Assembly: GCA_032718475.1 (NCBI GenBank)
Contig: JAUCBJ010002907.1
Location: 1-64,000, forward strand
Origin: Nemertoderma westbladi
Lineage: Eukaryota; Xenacoelomorpha; Nemertodermatida; Nemertodermatidae
Length of the DNA stretch: 64,000 nucleotides
Direction: 5' to 3'
A program made the translations under genes and the position numbers. Of the stretch, positions 46,799 to 57,544 are shown piece by piece. Under the pieces are notes generated by a model, which saw only the letters and a list, made by a program, of their open reading frames with translations, ran no database searches and had not been told where the DNA came from. The stretch's first letter is position 1. Each line of letters begins with the position of its first letter.

Positions 46799-48238
46799 CC
46801 CTATTAGTACCGGGCTATAAAATGTTGTACAAATACCGGGGGGGGGGGGGGGGGGGGGTCATATTGACCCCCCCCCCATCTAAAATCTACAAATTTTTAC
46901 GGAAACGTTTGATTTTTTGTTTGTACGTAGGTATCACTAGTCTGGATACGACCGAAAAAAATTTTTTTCGAAAAAATGTACTGGGGTGGTTATATTGCAG
47001 CACCAAAATTACAAGTAGTGCACAATTTTCACAAAATTTGAAAGTTACATTTTTCGGCTAATTGCTTTTCAATACAGGTTTTCTGGGGCGCAAAATAGAT
47101 TGGAAAATATTTAAAAATAACATGGTTACTATAAATGGCTGTTTAGTCCTCTCTGCGTAGGAAAAAAATGAAAAAGACAAGTAACCAGCACTTTTCAGTT
47201 GAACACAAAATTTATAAGTCACTTATACGATGCTATAAATTCACATTTTTAGGTTTTGATTTTTTTCGATTTTTTTCACATTTTTAGATTTTTGGGCGCT
47301 GATTCTAATGGAATACATTTCTAATATGCCAGATCATTGCAACTTGTATTTTTCGGCGTAATTTGGCAAAGTTTGGTGCTAGCACCAAATTTCGTACCAA
47401 TCACCAAAAAGTACAAGTTTGCGATGTCCAGTGCTGTTTTATTGATTCCATCGGATTCAGGACCCTCGCAAACCCGTATAACGCAAGAAACAAGATAATA
47501 CTATCTTCTGATCAATTTGCTTATTTTCCAAAATTTGGTGCTGGCACAACAATTTTCACCCACCGGCAAAAAATACAAGTTTGAAAACTCTTATGAAATT
47601 TTTACTGATTCCATTGAATTCAGAACCCTCACAAACCCGTATAACGCAAGAAACAAGGTGACACAATCAATTGATATATTTGATGGTTTTCAAAATTTGG
47701 TGCTAGCACCACATTTTGCACCCACTTACGAAAAATACAAGTTTGAAATGTCTAGTTCAATAAATATATATTCCATTGAATTCAGAACAGCCATAAACCT
47801 CTAAAACGCAAGAAATAAATTGTCACAAGCAATTTTATATATTGAATGGATTTTCAAAATTTGGTGCTGGCACCAAAATTTGGCACCCGTCGAAAAAAAC
47901 AAGTTTGAAATATCTAAATCAATTTATATGAATTCTATCCAATTGCTAACACCAAAAAACTGGTGTAAATCAAAAATAGAGATGTTTCAATTCATATTTA
48001 ATGAAATGTAATTTTCAAAAAACGTCTCAAAAAAAGTGCCAAAAGTAGTGTTAAAATATGGTGCTATAACTCGAAAACTACCCAATATTTTTTAAAACGG
48101 TTTTCACTACTAGGAAGACAATAGATTTTTAGGAAAAGTCATAAAATTTCAGATACTCTACTGCGTTTGTTTCAGAATTAAAATAAAAAAACCACGGGGG
48201 GGGGGGGGGTCATATTGACCCCCCCGGGTTTAATAGGG
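46799..48238. mobile_element. piggyBac-like non-autonomous element with TTAA flanks
   Basis: TTAA flanks both ends (46795-46798, 48239-48242). The ends are CCCTATTAGTACCGGG (46799-46814) and the inverse of CCCTATTAAACCCGGG (48223-48238), matching at 13 of 16 bases. TTAA targets and CCC-starting TIRs are typical of piggyBac. Just inside each end lies a poly-G run followed by 'tcatattga' and poly-C (46838-46876 and 48197-48225). The interior holds four degenerate repeats of about 155 bp (47360-47960), each with 'ttggtgctagcaccaaat'-type palindromes and 'aaaatacaagtttgaaat'. No transposase. It is 1440 bp long. Confidence 0.7.
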
Positions 48239-48499
48239 TTAATGAATGGGAACTCAAACGGATTCTGGTAAATGCAACACGAAGGTAATCAGGTATGTAA
48301 ATGTTTGATTTATATGCACGATGTTGAGTTAATGAGGGTTAATAAGAGTCCTATATAAAGTAAACTTACTCGCACTTAGGTTTACTTAAAATTCTACTAC
48401 TACTACTACTAATATAATCGCCTATATAGCTGTATTGATATGCTACACTGGCTTGACATACATATTTATGCCACCACCACCATGCAAATCTTCAATTGA

Positions 48500-48640
48500 C
48501 ATGCCCCAATGCAGCGTTCATTAAGAATGCTATGCCGGCTTATCAACAAAATTGCCCCACCAAAACTCCCTATCCCCAATGACTTTCGCGAGATTATCCG
48601 CATCTTCAAGCCAGTGTCCTTTAAGTTGCGTCCAAGGACA
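48500..48640 (-). pseudogene. LINE family A, 3' terminal fragment
   Basis: The minus strand matches the last 35 codons of the family (CCGGCTTATC... to ...AGTGTCCTTTAA on the plus strand), including the start of the short 3' UTR (ttaagaatgc). It is diverged from the copies at 8365 and 50241 and broken after 48637. Confidence 0.75.
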
Positions 48641-49510
48641 ACTCTACTACAGGACTGGCCTAGGCTAAATTCGGACTCAGCTAGCTAAGTCTGGTTTTCA
48701 TTAAAGGTACCGGTACTCCAGTAGGTACTTTACTATTGCTGCAGTACTGCAGTAACCTGGTGGGGTGGTAGTACAAATTAGTACTAGTAGTAATACAGTA
48801 TTTGTAAGGGGATTCAATTCCGTGCATTACCCACCCAAAATGCGACTAGTGGCACTTTACCAATATAGTTGGCGATGTGAGATTACCAATAATAATCTCA
48901 CCTCATAACCAACTGGGGGGGCGATACACGCCGTAAGCCACAGAGAGAGGTGAGAGGTCAAACCACCTCAGAGGGAGAAACCAGCTAGTGAGGCTAGCAC
49001 CAAGGGGAAACACCAACAGGTAGTGGCGAAGTGACAATTAGTATATAAGCCAATGGTGGGCAGGAAAGCACATTGGGGAGGACAAGAGCGCATCCATTGG
49101 GTATTAGAGGCCGCCCAGTAGTGTAGGGCTAAAACCAATATGTGTCAATGATATAACTCCTGTAATCACTGATTATTAGTTAGTTGATTCCCTTACGGTT
49201 GTGAGACTGGAATAGTTTTTGACCGTCGTTACCGTTACTGTTTGTATTGCATATTATTATATTCAGACTGTGCTATTATCAACTGCTGTGATTATCAACA
49301 CTGACAATTTAACTCTCTGTTTTTCAATATGTTGGCCTAACATATCCAGCAGTCAGCCAGCAGCTTACGAACGCGACGACGCGTACAACCTACACCGGTC
49401 GGGAGCTGATACTGTCAACTCCGTCAGCCCCGTCACAGTATTATAGTTTAAGCTACTACGGTATTAACAATAATATTAATATTATTATTCCTTTCCTTTT
49501 GTGTTTTGAG
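48641..49510. other. No ORF; possible promoter region of the THAP ORF
   Basis: This contains a perfect 9-bp stem-loop gtgagatta...taatctcac (48876-48902), a purine-rich tract at 48930-49020 and a TATATAAG at 49041-49048. That last motif could be a TATA box about 460 bp before the THAP start codon. No other coding sequence is recognised; the 75-codon ORF at 49219-49446 has no domain. Confidence 0.4.
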
Positions 49511-49768
49511 ATGCCTAATCACTCTATTGTGTACGGTTGCAATAGCAATTATAAATCGACCGGTGTCAAGGTTGGAACTGTTAAATTTCCGGCGAAGGAT
49601 CCTGAGTGTCAGGTGTGGATAAATGCGTTTCCTCCCCGGAAAGATCACAATAACCGGCCATTCATATACGGAACAAATTCCTTTGTCTGTGTGAAACATT
49701 CACCAGGTTTCTCTTATGATGAGGCTGCTGTTCCTAAATACAAAGTACCTGGTTTTGTGCAGCCCTAG
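49511..49768 (+). CDS. THAP zinc-finger domain ORF, first ligand lost
   Basis: An 85-residue ORF from ATG at 49511 that is almost exactly one THAP domain, the C2CH DNA-binding module of THAP proteins and P-element-type transposases. It begins MPNHSIVYGCNSNYKS and has KFPAKDPECQVWINAF (the conserved FP and Trp), FVCVKHSPG (C-x2-H) and AVPKYKVPGF, the AVPxxF-type end, then TAG. The family has Cys at residues 5 and 10. Here residue 5 is Ser, a change possible by one base, so zinc binding is probably impaired. There is no downstream transposase. It is either a solo domain derived from a transposon or host gene, or a first exon whose stop is real. The domain call is firm; function is doubtful. Confidence 0.75.
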   Translation: MPNHSIVYGCNSNYKSTGVKVGTVKFPAKDPECQVWINAFPPRKDHNNRPFIYGTNSFVCVKHSPGFSYDEAAVPKYKVPGFVQP

Positions 49769-50240
49769 GATGTGTGAATTTGTGCATGATTTTAAATTTA
49801 TAAAAAAATTACATGTACATACCATGCTGCATTATCCTTGAGGTTTAATATAAAATTACTAGACTGTTTGAGCATGATAATTAGAGCGCACAACTTAAAT
49901 CAATCAGTAATAATTAATTCTGAAAGGTGTCAGAATATTGGTATTAGATCAATAGATCAAGAAGTGTTTAAGATAAATTTAAATAACATTATCCCCCCAA
50001 ACCTACAAGTATAAACTATAACAATCTGACCAATAGACAATGAGTTAGTGCGTTTAGAAGGACCTTTTTCTAAGTGACCAAAAATATAATTTGAAATGAA
50101 ATAACCGAGTATATTTCGGGCAACAGCCCTTTATCAACTCAATTCAGTTAAACTGCATGCAGGTGTAAAGTACAGAAGTACATACAGAACTAAACTACTG
50201 TAGGACTAAACTACTACAGGACAGCCTGTGATTCCTTACC
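49769..50240. other. No gene seen
   Basis: AT-rich sequence. No repeats or ORFs of note. Confidence 0.55.
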
Positions 50241-50805
50241 GGTAAGTACTACTAGTATCGGCATGCTGCATTGCAGCTGCATTTTTAAGAATGCTGTGCC
50301 GGCTTGTCGACAAAATTGCGCCGCCACAACTCCCTATCACCCATGACATTTGCTAGATCATCCGCATCTTTAAGGCCAGTGTCCTTTAAGATGCGTCTCA
50401 AGAAAGTCATGGGCTGTCCACCATGCTTATTCACTCCATGAGGCTGCCAAAGTACAAGATTATGCACTGGCTGGTCCTCATGGCGAAAGCAATGTCCTGC
50501 AAAGCGGAGGCGATTTTGTTCTAGTGTCAAGCTTGGGGGAACCAATGAGACACCTCCAATGTTATATAGTGTCTGGTTGGAGATGTGTGCATTTTACTTG
50601 ACACAATGAACCCGGCGTAGCATTCTTGTGAATGTGCCATCCAGAGATTTGGTGTCCTCAGCAGTTAGAGCCCAGCATGGACTCCCGTAGAGGAGTACTG
50701 GAACTACTGCTGCTCTAAATAATCGGACCTTAAGTTCCCGATTAATTCTCGGTGACTTCCAAATCCTGGAAAGCCTATTCAAGGCTGCCCATGCCTTTCC
50801 CTTAC
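50241..50805 (-). pseudogene. LINE family A, C-terminal part of ORF2
   Basis: Nearly identical to the copy at 8365-8771 but longer at the 5' side. It starts in RKGKAWAALNRLSRIWKS (about 50805), continues RAAVVPVLLYGSPCWALTAE and TFTRMLRRVHCVK, has a TAA where the other copies have Tyr (50594), and resumes to NFVDKPAQHS. The short 3' UTR and TAG-rich tail (50241-50262) match the other copies. 5'-truncated and nonsense-mutated. Confidence 0.85.
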
Positions 50806-50819
50806 GAAATCATAGCTAG

Positions 50820-51655
50820 CAATGTTATTGGCATGGTGCTACATCCAGACAAGTCGCGGTTGATTACATCTTCTACACTTATTGAAGACCAGCAGCAAGA
50901 CAACCTTGATAGTGTTGTGGTGAAGTTCTAAAGTGTGATCCACACACGTTTCTGGGAAGTCAGATTTCTCTGGACCCTATCCTGAAACAGATCGAAAATA
51001 TATTAACAGTCGAGCATCAACCTGCTACCAATACTCTACATTTCTAACCAAAAACTGCGATGCTCCAGTCAGTGTGACAAGCTGCTCTAAACTCGTCACT
51101 CCTATACGGCTGCGAGACCTGGTGGTCCAAAGACTTAAAACAGATTACTCAGTTTTTCAATAAAATAACCAAACATCTACTGGGCGTTCGACAGACCACC
51201 CCCAATATGTTAGCATACATCGAGCTCGCTCGCTCGCACAGTGGGCCAGGGGTGGCCAAAATACCCTAAAATGAAGTTTGTTTTAGTGGTTTGAAACATA
51301 TCCTATCTTGTAGACCACAACAAGTACATCAATGTACTTACTAATTACTACTTACTAATTATATATATGTACTGTATATGTATATTACATCTTTATCGTT
51401 GAGTCGGACATTGTCACGCTCTCGGTAAAGTTGTACATGTACATAGTGTAATTACGTTTTATATTGGTATTAGGTTAGCGTAGTGTAATATTGTATTTGT
51501 AACCAAGTAACATAAAGGACCCCCTTGGAAATAAGCTGCAAAGCTTTAGGGGTAATCCTATATGTTATGTTGGACAATACCTTTATACCGGTACATTGTT
51601 TGGTGTATTTGTTATTGTTTTTACATAATGTATAAATAAATCTATCTATCTATAA
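50820..51655 (+). pseudogene. LINE family E, C-terminus, 3' UTR stem-loop and (TCTA)n tail
   Basis: Plus-strand remains of a different LINE. They include FLGSQISLDPILKQIENIL (about 50950-51010) and SLLYGCETWWSKDLKQITQF through KHLLGVRQTTPNMLAYIEL (51090-51235), the usual post-RT region. The 3' UTR contains 'gaccccctt...ttaggggtaatcc' (51518-51558), which folds with AAGC/GCTT at its centre. The element ends in 'aataaatctatctatctat' (51637-51655). A 3' stem-loop plus a short tandem tail is how the RT of many LINEs recognises its own RNA. Stops and a frameshift make it inactive. Confidence 0.7.
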
Positions 51656-51998
51656 TGGGATTCTACTTCAGCTTAGTTGTTATTTGTGATCAGTGATGGG
51701 CTGAAAATTTAATCAGCTCTCTAAGCTGGAATATAAAACAAATGGCCATAGAAACCAGGTTAGTTGCCTCAATGTAAAACTCTGTTGCTTACCATGATTG
51801 GCTGATATTATCATGAAAGCAAAAACCCTTGGCCCTTAGTATAAATCAACACCCTTGCAGTATGATTCATCATTCATTAGGAGCAACAATTATTCAATGT
51901 AATATGAATAAGTTATTTTATGATAAAAATCTCAAATACATTCTGCAAAATACTGTGAGACTTATTCACTCACAAAGTTTGGTAAACAAATTGCTCAT
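51656..51998. other. No gene seen
   Basis: AT-rich unique DNA between the LINE tail and the satellite that hosts the MULE. Confidence 0.55.
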
Positions 51999-52104
51999 AA
52001 TATTTTGTGCCATGCTAAACACATGTGCCACATGCTAAAAGTGGCACCTATGTGCCACTAGAGAATTCTAAACCGTTTGTAATAGAATCAGCACCTTTGA
52101 AAAC
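51999..52104 (+). repeat. 154-bp satellite unit, left part
   Basis: 'gtgccatgctaaacacatgt' through 'cagcacctttgaaaac' matches the units at 58956-59400. The unit is cut at 52104, where the MULE begins. It contains the palindromic 'gtggcacctatgtgccac'. Confidence 0.85.
52097..52104. repeat. Target-site duplication of the MULE, left copy
   Basis: ttgaaaac, repeated at 58956-58963 immediately after the element. The uninterrupted satellite unit near 59105 reads cctttgaaaacctataaat, i.e. the site with one copy, which confirms the boundary. MULE duplications are usually 8-10 bp. Confidence 0.85.
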
Positions 52105-53410
52105 GGTTATATTGAAAAATATCGACACATGAAAAATATCGAGAGTAAAAATAACGCGAGTAAAAATAACGAGTGTTGAAAAATAACGATAATATCGAGA
52201 GTTCAAAAAATATCGAGAGTAAAAATATCGAGTGTAAAAATATAGAGAGTAAAAATAACGAGTGTTGAAAAATATCGAGAGTAAAAATATCGAGTGTTGA
52301 AAAATATCGAGAGTAAAAATATCGAGAGTAAAAACATCGAGTGTTGAAAAATATCGAGAGTAAAAATATCGAGTGTTGAAAAATATCGAGAGTAAAATAT
52401 TGAGTGTTGAAAAATATCGAGAGTAAAAATATTGAGTGTTGAAAAATATCGAGAGTAAAAATATCGAGTGTTGAAAAATATCGAGAGTAAAAATATCGAG
52501 TGTTGAAAAATATCGAGAGTAAAAATATCGAGTGTTGAAAAATATCGAGTGATGAATAATATCGAGAGTAAAAATATCGAGTGTTGAAAAATATCGAGAG
52601 TAAAAATATCGAGTGTTGAAAAATATCGAGTGTTGAAAAATATCGAGAGTAAAAATATCGAGTGTTGAAAAATATCGAGAGTAAAAATATCGAGAGTAAA
52701 AACATCGAGTGTTGAAAAATATCGAGAGTAAAAATATCGAGTGTTGAAAAATATCGAGAGTAAAAATATCGAGTGTTGAAAAATATCGAGAGTAAAAATA
52801 TTGAGTGTTGAAAAATATCGAGAGTAAAAATAATGAGTGTTGAAAAATATCGAGAGTAAAAATATCGAGTGTTGAAAAATATCGAGAGTAAAAATATTGA
52901 GTGTTGAAAAATATCGAGAGTAAAAATAACGAGTGTTGAAAAATATCGAGTGTGTAAAAATATCGAGTGTTGAAAAATATCGAGTGTTGAAAAATATCGA
53001 GAGTAAAAATAAAGAGTGTTGAAAAATATCGAGTGTTGAAAAATATCGAGAGTAAAAATATCGAGTGTTGAAAAATATCAAGTGTTGAAAAATATTGAGA
53101 GTAAAATTATCGAGTGTTGAAAAATATCGAGAGTAAAAATAACAAGGGTTGAAAAATATCGAGTGTTGAAACATATCGAGAGTAAAAATATCGAGAGTAA
53201 AAATATCGAGTGTTGAAAAATATCGAGAGTAAAAATATTGAGAGTTGAAAAATATCGAGAGAAAAAATATTGGTGATGAAAAATATCGAGAGTAAAAATA
53301 TCGAGTGTTGAAAAATATCGAGAGTAATAATAACGAGTGCTGAAAAATATCGAGAGTAAAAATATCGAGAGTAAAAATATTGAGTGTTGAAAAATATCGA
53401 GAGTAAGAAT
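52105..53410 (-). repeat. Left TIR of the MULE: 15/17-bp minisatellite
   Basis: Alternating 'gagtgttgaaaaatatc' (17 bp) and 'gagagtaaaaatatc' (15 bp), about 80 units in total. The minus strand carries ORFs of 205 and 323 codons (NTRYFYSRYFSTLDIF type) that are repeat artefacts. Units near the outer end diverge (aataacg variants), as in the right TIR. Confidence 0.95.
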
Positions 53411-53823
53411 CATTCGTGATAAAAATAGGAGGGGATTACCAGGTGTTCCATTTTAATATTTAACAACAATTATTATAAGATTTAGTGTGTAAAATATGCA
53501 AATGGTAATTGTATAATGAAAGCTACATATTATTATATTAAATACAAACGGTCCCAAATTAAATTGATCAAACTAAAGTTATTGAAAATATGAATGAATG
53601 CAAATTTATTATATTAAATACATACGGTTAAAAAATTAAATTGAACAAACTAAAGTAATGGAAAATATGAATGAATGCAAAGTAACTTATTAAATAAATC
53701 TCAGTTTAAAGAGTTTAGTGTATATCTTGTATTTTTTTTAATTGAAACAATATTGAGTAATTTTGTATACAGTAGTTTAGGCCTAGAGTTGTGTACAGAG
53801 TGTATCTTAGTAAAGAAACTATC
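53411..53823. other. MULE interior, non-coding, with an 80-bp direct duplication
   Basis: 'aatatgaatgaatgcaaa' and 'tattatattaaatacaaacgg' blocks occur twice (about 53520-53610 and 53610-53690). This is the 3' flank of the transposase gene. Confidence 0.6.
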
Positions 53824-55254
53824 TTAGAGTTTAAGATTTCTAGCCACGCCGTACAAATAATCTTCTATACAAATTTCACCACAGTCAAATTTGAGGCAGA
53901 GAGAGTATAGATTTCTTTCCTTTTCTATTTGTTTCTTTGATTTGACCTTCCCATGTGCCCTACATTCCAGATTCAATCGAATGTCGTGTTCCATCTTACA
54001 GTGCTCCCCTAGCAGCTGTTCAATCAATTCCCAAATTCCGGGATGGTGCTTTCCAGCAACAACATTCAGTCGATGATGATATCCTTCCTGAGCATTGTTA
54101 GTGCGGTCTATCTCTTCCGAAATGTTTCGATAAACATTCCATTCCGATGGTGTATACCGAGGTGTAGAAAATATTTCGCGCTTACGAACTACTTTCTTAA
54201 ACTTTCCATGGCCGTACGTGGAATCAAAGTAATTGAACAGATCCTTTTAAGCGTCACTTTGGAATAAAGGCTTGAATGCTTCAAGCTGCAGCAAAACAAC
54301 TTCTTCTGGTAGAAATGCGAGTGCTATAAGTTTTCGAACACGCACAGAAAACTCTTCATTCTCCGTGTACAGCACTGACAGTCCGAGCTCCTGTACCTTG
54401 CGAAATACCGATTGACCTAAATGGAAAAGGCATCGCTGAACCTTTCCATTTTCGAAATAGGTGAGAAACGCGTTTGCACTTCCTTTTTCGAAATCCAAGT
54501 GGATTGTTATGTCATTCTTGAAGACTACATCGTTCTCTGCAGCTAAATCGAACAAAATCTGGAATACAGATTCGTAACTCTCCTGATCGTGACGTTGCAT
54601 TAGCACATAAATCTGCGGGTACCAGGCATGGTATTTCTTACCAAGGATTGTACAAAGCTGTCTATTTGATCCAAATAACTTCGGAACAATTTTAAAAGTT
54701 CCATCAGCCATCCATTCATCCGTGCGACTCAGTTTGACGATATTATTATTTGTGCCAAACATTATTTTCCGGTTCCCTTCGCGGTTTTCGTTGTCATGTA
54801 AAAGGAATTTCTCACCGTCTAGGGTTTCCAGTGAAATATCATTTAATGCAAGTTCATCTAATGAAGCAGGCTCTTTTGGTTATAGCTTGCGTTTCATGTA
54901 ATTGATTTTCTGTCGGATTACAGTATCACTTGGTAGTTGTCGTTCAATAAGTGACTCGGAATGAATCTTGTTGATTATTTGCTGGGGTTTAGCAAAGCGA
55001 TTGAATTTCATCATTTCATCCAATCGGTAGTCAACAGATTTGATGCCCTGGGGGTCAGCGATGTGGGAATGCACAATATTCCTTTCATTCTTTCAAGTGT
55101 CTTGTTCAGTTGTAATTAGGCGAGCATTACACGTATTATATTGAGAGCACCTCCAGCATGTGGTTTTTGAACTTGGGTTGTAACGATCTTTTATAAATTT
55201 ATAGCCATCCAAAATTAAGCATCTCTTGCCTTTGTTAGAAATGGTAAACTCCAT
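53824..55254 (-). pseudogene. MULE transposase with N-terminal FLYWCH zinc finger
   Basis: One minus-strand frame of 476 codons, from MEFTISNKGKR to ARNLKL, interrupted by only three stops (about residues 54, 125 and 336) and no frameshift. Residues 1-65 form a FLYWCH finger: F3, the GYKF block, W34, C36, C42, then H62 and H64. The MULE DDE domain follows: Asp184 in WMADGTF, Asp254 in HLDFEKGSANAF, the CLFHLGQSVFR helix and Glu390 in TNNAQEGYHH. The tail ends IEDYLYGVARNL, as usual for animal MULEs. All three stops (TGA, TAA, TAA) can arise by single C-to-T changes from CGA or CAA. The enzyme would cut and paste the element by binding the TIR arrays. The absence of indels suggests recent inactivation. 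Confidence 0.88.
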
Positions 55255-55466
55255 GACAAATATAGCTATAAATACCAACTACCAACGAAACACTAGCTAC
55301 AGTACAGTAGTACCATAGAATCTAAAATAAATATAGTTTAAAAAAATATAATTTTCATAGATTCATTTTTTTGTAAAAGCGCAAGCTAGCAACATAATAC
55401 AGTAGCGAGTACGATAAAAAAAAATAAAATAAACAATGTCTTTTAATAAAAATACATTTAAAAAAT

Positions 55467-56027
55467 GGCATTAGTGTGGCCTGGGTGCCCACTTTTTTTC
55501 CAATTTTTTCATGTGAAAGTGACTATTATCGTGAGAAGTTTTTTGTTGTAGAACAAAAAATTTACCTGACGATAAGATGAGATTTTTTTGTATGGTAGCT
55601 AGTGTTTTTTATGGAGCTAGTATTTTTAGAAGTGTGTTTTTTCCATAGGATTTAATTGATACTAACTCACTTTCTTATTTCAAATTCATGATATTATTAT
55701 CCATAGAGAACGTATAGATTAAATCAACAAATAAATATTTAAAAAAACACTAGCTAGTAAAAATTACTAGCTAGGTAGCGGTACCACATGACTCAGTAAA
55801 TATTCTACGGATATTACTACTGTATAAGTTTAAATATGTTTAAAAAAAATTCCAATTTTTTTTTACTAGCTAGTTAATAGTACTAGCTAGTAAAAAAATG
55901 AAAAAATAATAGCTACCGGTACCATCTTACTGTCAGAAGGTCAAATTTTTGTTCTAAATCAATAAACCTCTTGTTAATAGTCATTTTCAAATGGGTCAAA
56001 AAGTGGGCACCAAGGCCACACTATGCC
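55467..56027. mobile_element. MITE-like element 1 inside the MULE
   Basis: The ends are imperfect inverted repeats of about 30 bp: ggcattagtgtggcctgggt at the left and, inverted, ggcatagtgtggccttggtg at the right, both continuing into gcccactttttt. It is 561 bp long, non-coding, with many tagctagt words. No clear target duplication (A-rich on both sides). Confidence 0.65.
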
Positions 56028-56272
56028 AAAAAAAAAAATAAAAGAAATGAATTCTGTATAGCTACCGGTATAATTTTTGTAAAACACTAGCTTCAAATGA
56101 AAAAATAGTAGCAACCACCGAAACCAATACCTACCATGAATCATTTAATATAAAATAAATAAGTTGACAATATGTAAATAATGGTGACACTGATTTAACA
56201 TACCGGTAATAAAAATAGATAAAATAGTTTTCGAAAAGTTATATTCTAGCGACCAAATACAATATACACTAT

Positions 56273-56932
56273 TAAAGGATGGTTTACACGTGGCAACATT
56301 TTGTGCAACATTTTTTTATACTAGCTAGTTTTTTACTTTTTTTTTAAATGTTCTGAACATATTATCTAATCATTTAATATAAACATTTTGTTCAAGAACC
56401 ATTATCATTACCACAATCTTTTAATATAAAAATTTTGTTCAAGAACAAATACTTTTTGATCTAGAACAAAAAAAAACTATCTAATTTGTTAATTTTTTTT
56501 TGTACCGACGTATGTTATCTTTGTATCACATAGGCCTATTTAATAAAATGTTCTAGTTAAAATGTTCTAGAACAAATAATATTGGTTCTAGAACATTACT
56601 TTTTACAAAAATGAATAGACGACATGTCCTTGAACATTTAAAAAAAGTAAGAAAAACTGGCTTTGATAACAACAAAAAAACCTAATTAATTAATTATGTT
56701 CTAGAACAACAATAATTTGTTCAGAACAAAATATATAAAATAAAATGAATAGACAATACAGTATGTTCTAGAACATTTAAAAAATGTAACAAAAACTAGC
56801 TAGTATAAACAATTTGGGATGGGAGGGGGGGGTGTGCCCACAACACAGTGCGCGGTACGTGCAAAGCACATGCACGGTACGTGCATGTGCAACTTGGTCA
56901 GAAACATGCCACATGTGTAAACCGGCCTTAAA
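56273..56932. mobile_element. MITE-like element 2 inside the MULE
   Basis: The ends pair as taaaggatggtttacacgtg (left) and taaggccggtttacacatgt (right, inverted). About 660 bp, non-coding. It contains repeated ttctagaac palindromes (56540-56780) and a CGTGCA-rich spot near 56850-56890. TTTACAC-type TIRs are seen in several animal MITE groups; the superfamily is not assigned. Confidence 0.6.
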
Positions 56933-57141
56933 CTTGCTTATACTTTATAAACAAACTAAATGATCTGGAAAGAGTACGGTATTATTTCCCAGGAAACAGG
57001 TTAAACTTAAATTTATACACTATACAATACGGATGGCATTAATACACTTTCGGTACCCTTAGTTTGAATGACCAATTTTTTTCACATGAAAAAGGCTTTT
57101 ATCATTAGGTTTTTTCTCTTGTACAAATATTTGATCGTCTG

Positions 57142-57332
57142 AGGCCGCGTTCACACTACCGAGTCAAAGTCAAAATAAAATAAATATAGTTAGCTAGCAA
57201 TAATAAATAATAATACATTATGTAGGCCTAATATAATACATAAGGGCGTTCTAGAAAACAATAAATTTCTTCTGATTTGTTTTATATTTTGTCTTTTGAC
57301 TTTGACTTTGACTCGGTAGTGTGAACGCGGCC
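57142..57332. mobile_element. MITE-like element 3 inside the MULE, 33-bp perfect TIRs
   Basis: aggccgcgttcacactaccg continuing to gagtcaaagtcaaa is exactly inverted at the right end. It is 191 bp long with an AT-rich core. Flanks 'tga' and 'taa' could be a 3-bp duplication with one mismatch. It is the youngest-looking of the three because the TIRs are identical. Confidence 0.8.
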
Positions 57333-57544
57333 TAACAGTAGGATGGTAGCTAGTAATTTTCATTTTTTTTAGCTAGTGAAATAAATTAAATTTGAAAATT
57401 TTATTACAATTCCTTTTTGTGAAAGTGGTTATCATCATGAGTTTTATGCTAGAACAAATATTTGACTTTCTTTTATTAAGATGGTAGCTAGTAAATTTGA
57501 TTTTTCTTTTTATAAGATATTAAACAAACAAAACCTCTTTATAA

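Noticed and set aside
46822-47061. ORF beginning MLYKYRGGGGGG
   Set aside because: Starts in the poly-G run of the piggyBac-like element; no homology.
52088-53413. 205-, 323- and 111-codon ORFs (SRYFSTLDIF type)
   Set aside because: They are the MULE TIR array read on one strand; the same holds for 57481-58969.
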